Below the pieces are notes generated by a model that worked only from the letters and a program-made list of their open reading frames with translations, did not search any database and was not told where the DNA came from. 64,000 nucleotides of DNA from Pseudomonas syringae (GTDB lineage: Bacteria > Pseudomonadota > Gammaproteobacteria > Pseudomonadales > Pseudomonadaceae): assembly GCF_023278085.1 (NCBI RefSeq), contig NZ_CP066265.1, forward strand, positions 4,598,501 to 4,662,500, given 5' to 3'. Each line of letters starts with the position of its first letter. The stretch's first letter is position 1. Both the position numbers and the translations under genes were made by a program. Shown piece by piece: positions 18,102-26,992 of the stretch.

Positions 18102-18587
18102 ATGACCCTGGATAAATACGATCGGATTCTGCTCGATGAACTACTGAAAAACGGCCGCGCCTCTTTTGCGCAATTGGCGAAGCTGGTCAACCTGTCTGCC
18201 CCGGCGGTGGCTGAACGAGTTGCCAAGCTGGAAGCCAGCGGGGTGATTACCGGCTACGAGGCCAAGGTCGATCTGTCAAAAGTCGGCCTGCCGATTCAAT
18301 GCATCATCGAACTGCGCATGGGCAGCCACGGCAACCAGCAGGCCTACAAGGAATTGTGGAAGGTGCCCGAACTGATCCAGTGCTATCGGGTGACAGGCGA
18401 CCCGTGCGTGATCATGCGCGCGGCGGTCGATTCGATGCCGCACCTTGAGGACCTGATCAACCGGATTGCGCAGTTCGGCTTCAGCAAGACTTCAATCGTG
18501 CTGTCGACCGCTGTAGAGCGCAGCCTGCCGTCCGGCTACCTGGTGAAGCACAGCAAGCCGGAGATCAAAAACCGCGCTGACGCTTGA
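18102..18587 (+). CDS. Lrp/AsnC-family transcriptional regulator
   Basis: A 161-residue regulator. An AsnC-type winged helix-turn-helix spans about residues 3-60 (LDKYDRILLDELLKNGRASF, then LAKLVNLSAPAVAERVAKLEASG), followed by a RAM (ligand-binding) domain with IIELRMGSHG and CYRVTGDPCVIMRA. A perfect AGGAGG site lies 7 bp before the ATG. It is divergent from the EamA exporter and probably controls it. Its 3' end overlaps the convergent exonuclease gene by 23 bp. Confidence 0.92.
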   Translation: MTLDKYDRILLDELLKNGRASFAQLAKLVNLSAPAVAERVAKLEASGVITGYEAKVDLSKVGLPIQCIIELRMGSHGNQQAYKELWKVPELIQCYRVTGDPCVIMRAAVDSMPHLEDLINRIAQFGFSKTSIVLSTAVERSLPSGYLVKHSKPEIKNRADA

Positions 18588-19179
18588 GGGTTTCGCCGAT
18601 CTTCGCGGCGGGGACTTTTTGCAGTGAGCACAGCATCTGATGGGAAATCCCGGCAATGCCGTGAGTGTGGCGCAGCTCGTTGGTCAGGTACGCCGTCAGG
18701 TTGGCGGCCATTTCCGCATCGGCCATGGCCCGGTGAGCCTTGCCGGTATTGGGCAGGCGCGCATAACTGGTCAGCGTGCCGAGCTTGTGATTCGGGGCGC
18801 CGGGCATCAGGCGGCGGGCCAGCAGCATCGAGCAGGCGAAGCTCTGTTCGCGCTTGCGCTGGATACGCGACAGTTCGTAGTCCCAAAACTTCTGGTCGAA
18901 CGAGGCGTTGTGCGCCACCAGCGGCGTCGAACCGACAAAGTCCGCCACATCGCCCATCACCCGCTCGGCGCTGGGGGCAGTGCGAATCATGTTGTTGCTG
19001 ATCCCGGTCAGCCCTTCGATGAACGCCGGAATACGCACACCGGCATTCATCAGGCTCTGAAAGCGCTCGACGATACGCCCCTGTTCCATGATCACCACGG
19101 CAATCTCAGTCGCCCGGCAGCTGTGGTTGGGAGAAATTCCGGTGGTTTCGAAGTCGATGACTGCAATACGTTCCAACAC
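18565..19179 (-). CDS. DnaQ-like 3'-5' exonuclease
   Basis: A 204-residue DEDDh exonuclease. Exo I VIDFETTG (residues 7-14) supplies Asp and Glu, Exo II is AHNASFDQKFW (Asp near residue 96) and Exo III is HRAMADAEMAA (His and Asp near residue 150), so all four acidic ligands and the general base are present. The rest resembles PolC/DnaQ epsilon-like nucleases found as separate proteins. GTG start with AGGG upstream. A NYN-domain gene lies 18 bp upstream in the same orientation, suggesting a two-gene nuclease operon. Confidence 0.88.
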   Translation of the reverse strand: MLERIAVIDFETTGISPNHSCRATEIAVVIMEQGRIVERFQSLMNAGVRIPAFIEGLTGISNNMIRTAPSAERVMGDVADFVGSTPLVAHNASFDQKFWDYELSRIQRKREQSFACSMLLARRLMPGAPNHKLGTLTSYARLPNTGKAHRAMADAEMAANLTAYLTNELRHTHGIAGISHQMLCSLQKVPAAKIGETLKRQRGF

Positions 19180-19197
19180 TGGCCTGGCCCTATAAAT

Positions 19198-19674
19198 TCA
19201 TTTCAGCAACAACGCGCCTTCGATCGGCACATACCGGCTGGCTGCGCGAATCAGCGAGTTCGCAGTGAGGCCCGGCACACCATAGGCCACCGCTTCGACA
19301 CCGTGTTTACTGATCACGCGTTCGAGCAGCATGTCGAAATCGCCATCGCCCGAGGCCAGCACGACTTCGTCGACTTGCGGCGCGTAGTCCATGATATCGA
19401 TGGTGATGCCGACATCCCAGTCGCCCTTGGCCGAGCCGTCGCTGCGCTGAATATATGGCTTGAGCCTGACCGTAAAGCCCAGATTGCGCAGGATCTGCTG
19501 AAACTGCTGCTGCTTGCTGTCGCCGCGATCAATCGCATACGCAAACGCATGGACGATTTCGCCGCGCTTGCTGATGTCCGCCCACAGCGCAGCGTAATTG
19601 AAATGACAGCCATGCGCCTGGCGCACGGTGTAATACAGGTTCTGCACGTCGGCGAACACCGCAATCTTCTTCAC
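19198..19674 (-). CDS. NYN-domain protein (LabA/DUF88 family)
   Basis: A 158-residue PIN-like NYN protein, probably an RNase. Seen: AVFADVQNLYY near residues 4-14 (first acidic residue), KGDWDVGITIDIMDYA and VLASGDGDFDMLLERV with the conserved acidic residues of the metal site. GTG start preceded by GAGGA. Co-oriented with, and 18 bp upstream of, the DnaQ-like exonuclease gene. Biological target unknown. Confidence 0.88.
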   Translation of the reverse strand: MKKIAVFADVQNLYYTVRQAHGCHFNYAALWADISKRGEIVHAFAYAIDRGDSKQQQFQQILRNLGFTVRLKPYIQRSDGSAKGDWDVGITIDIMDYAPQVDEVVLASGDGDFDMLLERVISKHGVEAVAYGVPGLTANSLIRAASRYVPIEGALLLK

Positions 19675-19814
19675 CGCAATTCCTCATGGCGGGCAACGCC
19701 CACTGGTTACAGCGATCCGGAATGTGAATCGGCGACCAGTATGCCAGCTTGAGGAAGGAATTGAGGGATGGATCGGTGCAGGCCGTGCAGAGGCGCGCGC
19801 ATCATGGCAGAGAT

Positions 19815-19950
19815 TATCGTTCCCACGCTCCAGCGTGGTAACGCCTTTCCGGACGCTCCGCGCCCGATCCAGAGCACGCAGCGCAGCGCAGATGGGTGAC
19901 GCAAAGCGTCACCCTGGGCATTCCAACGCTGGAGCGTGAGGAACGCTCAT
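19815..19950. repeat. Paired palindromic repeat between NYN and DUF2076 genes
   Basis: Left arm CCCACGCTCCAGCGTGG with GGACGCTCCGCGCCC, right arm GTGACGCAAAGCGTCAC with CCAACGCTGGAGCGTGAGG. Same family as the other blocks, head-to-head arms about 40 bp apart. The remaining sequence of the 283-bp gap shows nothing recognisable. Confidence 0.8.
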
Positions 19951-19957
19951 CGCGTTC

Positions 19958-20656
19958 TCACACAAACGAATCATCGTCCGCAAACATGTCGCCGCCATCA
20001 TCAAAGCTGTCATCAGCGGTGTACTGCTGATCCGGCTGCCCCCAACTGCTTTGATCATTGATCGAACCCGTATCCTGAACCGGTGGCGCGTCATGAATGA
20101 CTTCAACGATCTCCTGCGGCTGGCTGTGGTGGCTGAACATGCTGCTGATGCCTTCTGCCAACAGCACGCCGCCCGCAACACCGGCCGCTGTCTTCAGCGC
20201 GCCCCCGAGAAAACCGCTACCGGCTGCAGGCGCGGCATAACCGCCCTGTGGCGCTGCGGGCGCAGGTGCCGGATTGAAACCCGCCCCATCACGCCAGCCG
20301 CCACCGGTCGCCTGACTCGGTTGAGGCTGCGGCGCGCGCGGTGCGCTGCTGCCGAAGATACTCGACAGAAACCCACCACTTGCAGGGGCCGACGAGGCTT
20401 GCCCCTTGGCCTGCTGAAGCTCGGCCTGCAACTGCTGAATCTGCTCGTCGCGCTGTTTCACCTGCTGATTCAACTGATTGACCGCCGCCTCCTGCACCAG
20501 AATCGCTTGCGTCATGTAATACGGCGCGGCGGGCTGGCGGGTCAGATGCTCCCTGATACGCGCCTCGGCCGCCGCATCGCGTGGGGCAGATGCCGCTTCC
20601 GCGTCTTTCAGTTTCGAAAAAAGACCATCGATCAGGGTTTGTTCTTCGCTGTTCAT
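19958..20656 (-). CDS. DUF2076-family protein
   Basis: A 232-residue protein. The N-terminal half is helical (EEQTLIDGLFSKLKDAEAAS, then a QQVKQRDEQIQQLQAELQQ coiled coil near residues 70-90). A glycine/alanine/proline-rich middle contains GSGFLGGALKTAAGVAGGVLL (about residues 150-170), which looks membrane-associated, and the C-terminus is acidic (DDSFDDGGDMFADDDSF). This is the DUF2076 layout; these are periplasmic or membrane ligand-binding proteins of unknown role. The ATG at 20656 has GAGG at a good distance; the GTG two codons upstream does not. Confidence 0.85.
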   Translation of the reverse strand: MNSEEQTLIDGLFSKLKDAEAASAPRDAAAEARIREHLTRQPAAPYYMTQAILVQEAAVNQLNQQVKQRDEQIQQLQAELQQAKGQASSAPASGGFLSSIFGSSAPRAPQPQPSQATGGGWRDGAGFNPAPAPAAPQGGYAAPAAGSGFLGGALKTAAGVAGGVLLAEGISSMFSHHSQPQEIVEVIHDAPPVQDTGSINDQSSWGQPDQQYTADDSFDDGGDMFADDDSFV

Positions 20657-20855
20657 GACCACCTCACTGAGTTGCCACTGAAATTCTTCCCCGCCTCGAT
20701 GGCAGGACCATGATCAGAAAATGGGGCCACCTCGACGCGCTTCAATGACATGAAGAAAAAGATAACCAGTCACGGGACCGCACGACCGCTGTGCTTGGTT
20801 CGGCAAGGGTCATGGGCTAAAGTGGCGGCCTGCTTTTAGCCTGTGATCTATCTAC

Positions 20856-21518
20856 ATGAACCCGCTGACCGTCATCCAGGATTCGCTGTACTTTTTCCGC
20901 CGCCACCTGGGCAGCATTCTGGTGCTATGCCTGCCGCTGGTGATCCTCGAAGTCCTCGCCAAGCAAGCGTTGAGCAGCGCCATGTCCGCCGAGGCATCAC
21001 CGGCCTACGCACTGGTGATCGGGCTGTTTTTCTACCCGATCTACACTGCCGCGCTGATCCTGTTTCTCGACGCCCGCAGCCGTGGCGAAGAGGCGCAAAC
21101 CCGCGACCTGCTGGCCATGGCCTTGCGCCTGTGGCCCACCTTCGCGGTGCTTTCAGCCATGAGCACCCTGCTGATCATGTTCGGCCTGTCGCTGTTCGTG
21201 GTTCCCGGCATCTGGGTGATGGTCAAGCTGGCGTTCAGCGAATACCTGCTGGTGCTGCGCAAACTCACACCGTTCATGGCCATGCGCGAAAGCATGCAGA
21301 TGACCACCGGGCATTTCACACGCATTCTGGTGTGCGTGCTGAGCGTCTACATTCCGCTCTGGCTGCTTGAAGGCGCCAGCCTTTACCTCTTTCCCGAGCC
21401 ACAGAGCCTGCCGGTTTCGGTGGCCATCGACAGCCTCAGCAGCTTTCTGCAACTGTTTACCACCATCGTGATGTTTCGCCTGTTCATGCTGGTCAGCGAG
21501 CCTGCACACAAGAACTGA
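20856..21518 (+). CDS. YciC-family (UPF0259) inner-membrane protein
   Basis: A 220-residue integral membrane protein with about six hydrophobic segments (for example LGSILVLCLPLVILEVLA, LVIGLFFYPIYTAALILFL). The N-terminus NPLTVIQDSLYFFRRHLG matches YciC/UPF0259 proteins. Function unknown. The 199-bp spacer upstream has no clear promoter. A membrane-anchored EEP-family hydrolase gene follows about 70 bp downstream. Confidence 0.85.
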   Translation: MNPLTVIQDSLYFFRRHLGSILVLCLPLVILEVLAKQALSSAMSAEASPAYALVIGLFFYPIYTAALILFLDARSRGEEAQTRDLLAMALRLWPTFAVLSAMSTLLIMFGLSLFVVPGIWVMVKLAFSEYLLVLRKLTPFMAMRESMQMTTGHFTRILVCVLSVYIPLWLLEGASLYLFPEPQSLPVSVAIDSLSSFLQLFTTIVMFRLFMLVSEPAHKN

Positions 21519-21590
21519 CGTCAGCGGCGCTGATTCGGTATGCTCGAACCCGAATCCCTCACCGAGCGCCAGGCGCTCCAAGTCGAGCCG

Positions 21591-22679
21591 ATGCCCCGTG
21601 TCCTGATACGCCTGACCCTGTCATGCCTGCTGCTGATCGCGGTGCTGCTGGTGCTGGTCTACCAAATGACCTGGCGCCCGCCCGCCCACGAGTTAATCAC
21701 CGCCAGCTGCAACCCTGCCGTGCAGGCGTCGAAACTGGTGCCCGGACAAGCCCTGAAAGTCATGACCTGGAACATCCAGTACCTAGCGGGCAAACGCTAT
21801 GTGTTCTGGTACGACATGACCGACGGCAGCGGCCCGGACGAACGCCCGACGCCTGAAGACCTTGCCTACAACCTGGATGAAGTCGCCCGGGTGATTCGCG
21901 ACGAACAGCCGGACATCGTGCTGCTTCAAGGCGTGGACGACGGCGCCAAAAATTCCGATTACCAGGATCAGTTGAAGCTGCTGGAAGAGCGCCTGATCGA
22001 CCTGTACCCATGCAGCACCCAGGCGTTCTACTGGAAAGCGGAGTTCGTACCCAACCCGCATATCTGGGGCAGCGTCGGCAGAAAACTCGCCACCCTCAGC
22101 CGCTTCCATATCGACAGCGCCGAACGCCTGCAACTGCCGGTGCCCGACGCCAACCTCATCAGCCGCCAGTTCCAGCCCAAGGATGCCCTGCTGGTCAGCT
22201 ACCTGCCCCTGCGCGACGGCGGCAAAGTGGCCGTTATCAACACCAGCCTGAGCACCGCCAAACAAAGCGGTACAGCTCAAAAACAAATCGCGGCCACTGA
22301 AACGCTGCTGGACAAACTCGAAGGCAGCGGCACGCCCTGGCTGATCGGCGGCGACTTCAACCTGCTGCCGCTGGGCCAATACCAGCGCCTCCCCGAACAG
22401 CAGCGCCTCGGCTATGCAGCAGACAGCGAACTGCACGAGCTGTGGGAAAAGTACCCGATGATCCCCACCAATGCCGAATCGAGCGGCATTGATCGCAGCA
22501 AATGGCTGACCCACTTCCCGAATGACAGCCGCATCAACGGGCCGGACCGGACGGTGGATTATCTGTTCTACAGCCCGAGTTTGAAGCGGGTCAGTGCCAG
22601 AGTGCGCAGGGATGACACGCTGTTGATCTCTGATCACCTGCCAGTGATCGGGCGGTTTTTGTTGCCGGTTTTGCCTTGA
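21591..22679 (+). CDS. Endonuclease/exonuclease/phosphatase-family protein, membrane-anchored
   Basis: A protein of about 362 residues. One N-terminal hydrophobic segment (LTLSCLLLIAVLLVLVYQM, about residues 8-26) acts as signal anchor, and the rest is an EEP fold: LKVMTWNIQYLAG (Asn of the metal site), IVLLQGVDD (the usual Glu is replaced by Gln), WLIGGDFNLLP, and DYLFYSPSL plus LLISDHLPVIG (Asp-His). The Gln in place of the metal-binding Glu of the usual QEV/QEN motif is notable and might affect activity. The start at 21591 is preferred; an ATG at 21540 would add 17 polar residues before the anchor. Confidence 0.8.
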   Translation: MPRVLIRLTLSCLLLIAVLLVLVYQMTWRPPAHELITASCNPAVQASKLVPGQALKVMTWNIQYLAGKRYVFWYDMTDGSGPDERPTPEDLAYNLDEVARVIRDEQPDIVLLQGVDDGAKNSDYQDQLKLLEERLIDLYPCSTQAFYWKAEFVPNPHIWGSVGRKLATLSRFHIDSAERLQLPVPDANLISRQFQPKDALLVSYLPLRDGGKVAVINTSLSTAKQSGTAQKQIAATETLLDKLEGSGTPWLIGGDFNLLPLGQYQRLPEQQRLGYAADSELHELWEKYPMIPTNAESSGIDRSKWLTHFPNDSRINGPDRTVDYLFYSPSLKRVSARVRRDDTLLISDHLPVIGRFLLPVLP

Positions 22680-22698
22680 GGGGCAACCAGGCCTGGCC

Positions 22699-23646
22699 TT
22701 ACTTCTGAGGTACTGCCAACGGCGCAGTGACAATGGGTGCACGGCTGACGCGAGTGAACCAGACGTTGGACAGGAACACCGCGACGCAAACCGCAGTCAC
22801 CAGCAATGGCACCCAGAATGTATGCCAGGCGGACAGCATGAACTCTGCGGCGAGTGCAATGACAGGCACGCAAGGCGTCAGAATCGAGACCCGCCCTCCG
22901 CCCAGTTGCTGGATCGAATACTGAAGGCTGAACACCGGTATCAGTACTGAAACGACTGCCAGACCGACAAGCTGGAACAACATCTGCGTATCAAGCGTGA
23001 ACAGTTGAACAAGGCCTTCCCTGCCGACCCATCCGGTGACAAGCATCAGCAGAAAAAACCGCGTACAGAGGATGTCCATGGCGCTGTACTGTTTTCCCAG
23101 GTTAAGACGCCCCGAACAATACACATAGACACCACCGGTAATCCCCGCCACTGTTGCCAGCGCAATCCCCTCATACAGGCGCTCGACACTGACCATCGCC
23201 GTAGCCCCGAGCAGCACGCGAACAATCACCAGCGCCATTAGTGAGGCAAGTATCAACAGCGCACCAATCCAGCGAAAGCGACTGATCGGCGTCTTCAAGG
23301 CGATGGCTTCGCAGATCAGGACAACCAGCGGCATCCACCCTTGATAAATCGCCGACTCGACGGAGGCTTCTATTCGTTGAAGGGCCATGAACATGAACCA
23401 CCAACTGAACAGCGTCAGTACATTGATCAATACCACCGCCCGCCATTGCTCGCGTAACAGGCGAAGCGGATCATGCCCCCGCAGTAAATGGACGATATAG
23501 AACGTCGCCCATGCCATCAGAAAGGTGATGAACGTCAGAGTCGCACCGCTGATGCGAGAGAACGCAAACATGACCCATACGGCTGAAAGGGCAGTCGACA
23601 GGCAGTAGACCGCCATGCTGAAAGCGCCAAGATACCCTGCGTTCAT
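22699..23646 (-). CDS. DMT/EamA-like exporter of the HDO/ATP-grasp cluster
   Basis: A 315-residue membrane protein with about ten hydrophobic helices (for example LINVLTLFSWWFMFMALQRI). The helix spacing and the segment VESAIYQGWMPLVVLICEAI resemble the drug/metabolite transporter superfamily, though the match is more distant than for the EamA protein at 17020-17934. It lies 52 bp downstream of the ATP-grasp gene in the same orientation and is the last gene of the six-gene set. Export of, and self-protection from, the pathway product is the likely role (inference). The ATG at 23646 follows GGGAGAG; the longer in-frame extension overlaps the end of the ATP-grasp gene. Confidence 0.8.
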   Translation of the reverse strand: MNAGYLGAFSMAVYCLSTALSAVWVMFAFSRISGATLTFITFLMAWATFYIVHLLRGHDPLRLLREQWRAVVLINVLTLFSWWFMFMALQRIEASVESAIYQGWMPLVVLICEAIALKTPISRFRWIGALLILASLMALVIVRVLLGATAMVSVERLYEGIALATVAGITGGVYVYCSGRLNLGKQYSAMDILCTRFFLLMLVTGWVGREGLVQLFTLDTQMLFQLVGLAVVSVLIPVFSLQYSIQQLGGGRVSILTPCVPVIALAAEFMLSAWHTFWVPLLVTAVCVAVFLSNVWFTRVSRAPIVTAPLAVPQK

Positions 23647-23698
23647 GATCTCTCCCGGTGCACGATTCCTGTAAACGACACGCGCCTCATCCAAACCC

Positions 23699-24967
23699 TC
23701 AAAGTGCTTCGACCTGAGTCGGCTGATAACCCTGAAGCGCATCGAAATCCGCACGCAGAGACTTGGGATCGAGGTTGTAGAACGTCAGGATTCCTGCGTT
23801 ATCGGCCAGCGACTTCGAATCTACGACCATGCCCGGCGAAACCTTCCATTCGATGACGAATTCGCTGGAAATCGGCGGATTGTTCAACTGGCTTATCTTG
23901 CCTTTGCGCAACGGCAGCAAGGCGGACACGACATTGTTTTTGGAATGTGGCTGGATGGCATTCAGTTTTTCAGAGCCTGCCGTCAGGTACAGATTGGCGT
24001 CGATCAGATTGATGTCACTGTTTTTCTCGTGGTACGGCACACCAATACCACCCGGAACGCGCGCAGCTATTTCGAGAAAGATAGGTTCGCCGCTCGCATG
24101 ATCGACAAACAGCTCGTGATGCGTTGAGCCGTTACGAAAATTCAACGCGGCAATGACATCCCGATTGAATGCCTCCAGCCGGGACTTCAGCGCCGGGTCG
24201 AGCACTGGAATAACGCTCAGCGGTTTACCCTGGACGAAATCAAAGTTGGTGCAGCCCAGTTCAAGCAACCCGCAATACCTGACTTCGCCGTCGACAACGA
24301 ACGAATCGCACTGGAACATCTGCCCATTGATGAACTCGTCAACTTCGTATTCGAAGTGAAACAGCGAAGCCGTTATCTGGTCGCGCGTCGTCAGAAAACC
24401 GGCCTTGTCGTGAACGATAGACACTTCGAAACTGCCTGCGGAATTCACCGGTTTGATCACCAGAGGCAACCCGAAGGCAGCGCATAATTCTGTGTAATAG
24501 CCCTCGGGGTCACGCGCCAGACGAGCCTGGTCCAGCTTTGCAAACGCGGGAATGCGAATGCCTTTGCTGTTTACTGCGCCTTTCATGCGTACTTTGTCCC
24601 GGAAGTTCGATACAACCTCCAGCGTGTCGCCTTCAATACCGAACTCTTCTCTGAGCAGCGCCGCCAACTCCACATGGCATTCTTCCTGACAGAAGATCCT
24701 GATTGCAGACGAATCCCCCCCCAGTTTGCGCAACTCGTCACTGACGACCAGACGACACTGTTCATGGTCCAGCAGCGTACGAATATTGCGATGCGGATCG
24801 CCGTCAGCTCGAATAATCACCGACATATGCGACTCGATCTTGTCGAGCAGTACATCCGCACGATCGGCGATCAGTACCGTTCTGCAAGTGTCGTGCAGCG
24901 TCTTCAAGGCTGTGACACTGGCAAAATTCAGGTAGTGGGGTGTCAGGAAAACAATCGTTTTAACCAT
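23699..24967 (-). CDS. ATP-grasp ligase of the HDO cluster
   Basis: A 422-residue ATP-grasp enzyme, probably a carboxylate-amine (peptide-bond-forming) ligase. Domains in order: an N-terminal Rossmann-like preATP-grasp domain (KTIVFLTPHYLNF), a DKVRMKGAVNSKGIRIP segment near residue 125, the nucleotide lysine in LPLVIKPVNSAGSFEV (near 172), the hinge VDEFINGQMF, and the Mg-binding Glu/Arg in IFLEIAARVPGG (near 305). A C-terminal lid-like domain follows. This layout is that of L-amino-acid or dipeptide ligases (BacD/carnosine-synthase type). The ATG at 24967 has GAGGA nine bases upstream; another ATG nine bases earlier touches the ribosome site. Overlaps the dioxygenase stop by 8 bp. Substrates unknown. 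Confidence 0.85.
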   Translation of the reverse strand: MVKTIVFLTPHYLNFASVTALKTLHDTCRTVLIADRADVLLDKIESHMSVIIRADGDPHRNIRTLLDHEQCRLVVSDELRKLGGDSSAIRIFCQEECHVELAALLREEFGIEGDTLEVVSNFRDKVRMKGAVNSKGIRIPAFAKLDQARLARDPEGYYTELCAAFGLPLVIKPVNSAGSFEVSIVHDKAGFLTTRDQITASLFHFEYEVDEFINGQMFQCDSFVVDGEVRYCGLLELGCTNFDFVQGKPLSVIPVLDPALKSRLEAFNRDVIAALNFRNGSTHHELFVDHASGEPIFLEIAARVPGGIGVPYHEKNSDINLIDANLYLTAGSEKLNAIQPHSKNNVVSALLPLRKGKISQLNNPPISSEFVIEWKVSPGMVVDSKSLADNAGILTFYNLDPKSLRADFDALQGYQPTQVEAL

Positions 24968-25835
24968 GATGGCCATCCTCGATAAAGTCGACGTTCATGC
25001 GGTAAAGCAGACGGGCGTCATCGCCGCCCACACTTTTGGGAATCACCGGGCCTCGGTGCATTGTCGAAAAGTTGTCCCAGATGACGATGTCGCCAGGCGT
25101 GTATCTGTGCTCATAACGAGGCGCATGAAGCACCAGGAAGTCCAGCAATGTGTCCAGAACGTGACGGGCCAGATCATCCGGCAAACCTTTGATGCGCATT
25201 GACGTTCCGGCAGTGGCGTAAAGCGAGCGAGCGCCGGACAGCGGGTGAACAGCGACCAGAGGATGAAGGACAGCGCCGTCCACGTGCCGGACCTCACTGT
25301 CATTCAAGGCCTGCGATTTGGCATCGGCATTTCGCAGCACATCGCGATTGCCGAACGAGTGGTAGACATCCAGCGCATCGAGATCCAGCGCCTGAATGAA
25401 TTGCGGGCATTCACGGCTGTTCATCCATTGCTGTACAGCCTGCAACCCCGCAACACAATCCATGAACTCGGTCTCGCCGCGCAAAGCAGGAACCTGCACG
25501 GACAGCATCGAGGTAAACACTGTATTGGCGGTCTTGTACGACATATCCGTATGCCAATAAGCCCCACCATCGTGCACTCCCAAAGGCCGGTCTTCCTTGT
25601 AGACGTTAGTAATGGCCAGTACTTCCCGATAATCCTTCAGGCAGAACTGTTCCAGCACATGCAGCACCGGAGTGCCCAGGCGACGGATCAGCCGGACATA
25701 GGGCTCTACCGCGATATCCTTGTTCGCAATGACCACGACCTTGTTTCGAGCGACTTCGTGACGCAACTCCATGTCCGACATGTGTATCGCATCACCGAGC
25801 TGCATGCGCAGAGGCGCGAACGGCCTCATGCCCAT
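24960..25835 (-). CDS. TauD/TfdA-type Fe(II)/2-oxoglutarate dioxygenase of the HDO cluster
   Basis: A 291-residue non-haem iron oxygenase. The iron triad is visible: HTD in YWHTDMSY (near residues 94-96) and the distal His in NFSTMHRGP (near residue 259), with the 2-oxoglutarate-binding Arg in LLYRMNV (near 277). Because HxD is intact it should hydroxylate, desaturate or otherwise oxidise its substrate; Fe/2OG halogenases replace the Asp with Gly or Ala. Overlaps both neighbours by 8-10 bp. The start at 25835 is supported by GGAGCG; an ATG two codons in is the alternative. Acts presumably on an amino acid or a pathway intermediate (inference). Confidence 0.88.
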   Translation of the reverse strand: MGMRPFAPLRMQLGDAIHMSDMELRHEVARNKVVVIANKDIAVEPYVRLIRRLGTPVLHVLEQFCLKDYREVLAITNVYKEDRPLGVHDGGAYWHTDMSYKTANTVFTSMLSVQVPALRGETEFMDCVAGLQAVQQWMNSRECPQFIQALDLDALDVYHSFGNRDVLRNADAKSQALNDSEVRHVDGAVLHPLVAVHPLSGARSLYATAGTSMRIKGLPDDLARHVLDTLLDFLVLHAPRYEHRYTPGDIVIWDNFSTMHRGPVIPKSVGGDDARLLYRMNVDFIEDGHHG

Positions 25836-26992
25836 GACACACGCTCCTGCACCAGAGGTTGCTCAGCGTTGGCGTTGACAGAAGGAATCATGGTGTTGAC
25901 CGACGCATACCCTGACGCAGCACCTGCCACGTAAAGTCCATCAATGGGACTCTGGCCGTTCTGATGTGCGGCAAAGCCGGTGCTTTGGTCCAGAAGTTGC
26001 GGCCAGTCTGTCGCCGGCAATTGCGCGGTAATGCCTGTTGCGGAAACCAGACGGCAATCGTCTCTCTGATAATCAATCCGCAACACGTAACCCGGCGCGT
26101 CATTCAAGCGGCTCGACAGCCCCTCTTTGGCCGATGCCTCACAGGAGCCTTTCAGCAGCGGGTGGCTGTTCAGCTCTTCAGACAGTACCAGCCTTAATGC
26201 CCCGTCCACTGCCTGCAGCTCGCTGTATGCGTGCAACCACAGACGCGCTCGACTGGCCGAAGCATGGTTGTTCAGCGGCCCTTCACACGTATTGGCGGTG
26301 GACTTGGCAATCATTTCCAGCGTGCGCTGACTAAGCGAGCGTAAGGCAAAACGGTTGTCGGTTTCCTGCGGATAAAGTCCGAGGTAAGACTTGACCAGAA
26401 TGGTGATATTGCGAGCCAGGGGCGCCAACAACAGGGCAATCTGGAACGCGCTATTGCCGCTGCCAAATATGAAGACGTCTTTGTCCCTGTAACTTTCTAT
26501 CTGTTCGCAACTGGCTTCGCTATAAACGTCGAAACAGCTTTTCCATTGCGTCCCTTGCAAAGGGATCGGCGCACACTTTGGCCGTATGCCGGTGGCCAGA
26601 ATCACTTGCGATGCCCTGAGAATCCGTTTATTTCGGGCGTCGCCCAGAACCATCTCGAACAGATCAGCGTTTTTTTTCAGTCTCAGCACCCGATCCTGAA
26701 CGAGGGTGAAGGGCAGCGCTTCAAAGTTGCCTTTGATGTAATTTGCGTATTCACTGCCGGTCGGGCTGATCGACAGATGCTGCATGAAATTCCTGAGCGG
26801 AAGTGGAGCACCCGCTATCTCCAGTTCATTGCAATACGACTGCAAAGGCAAATCACCCATCATGCCCATGCAACCACCGAAGAAATCACTGACCACGGCG
26901 ACCTTCAAGTCTTTGCCAAGCAGCCTTATCGACTCACTCAGACCCGCAGGACCACCACCTATTACGATGACATCGAACACGCACTGATCCAT
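25826..26992 (-). CDS. FAD/NAD(P)-dependent monooxygenase-like flavoprotein of the HDO cluster
   Basis: A 388-residue flavoprotein. Two Rossmann motifs are visible: FAD-binding DVIVIGGGPAGLSESIRLL (about residues 8-26) and NAD(P)-binding VFIFGSGNSAFQIALLL (about 162-178), with VILATGIRP between them. This is the class B or thioredoxin-reductase-like arrangement used by N-hydroxylating and Baeyer-Villiger monooxygenases, but I cannot tell a hydroxylase from a simple reductase. The C-terminal IDGLYVAGAASGYASVN closes the FAD site. Its ATG overlaps the aminotransferase stop (TAATG), and its TGA lies within the start of the dioxygenase gene, so all are translationally coupled. Confidence 0.85.
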   Translation of the reverse strand: MDQCVFDVIVIGGGPAGLSESIRLLGKDLKVAVVSDFFGGCMGMMGDLPLQSYCNELEIAGAPLPLRNFMQHLSISPTGSEYANYIKGNFEALPFTLVQDRVLRLKKNADLFEMVLGDARNKRILRASQVILATGIRPKCAPIPLQGTQWKSCFDVYSEASCEQIESYRDKDVFIFGSGNSAFQIALLLAPLARNITILVKSYLGLYPQETDNRFALRSLSQRTLEMIAKSTANTCEGPLNNHASASRARLWLHAYSELQAVDGALRLVLSEELNSHPLLKGSCEASAKEGLSSRLNDAPGYVLRIDYQRDDCRLVSATGITAQLPATDWPQLLDQSTGFAAHQNGQSPIDGLYVAGAASGYASVNTMIPSVNANAEQPLVQERVSWA

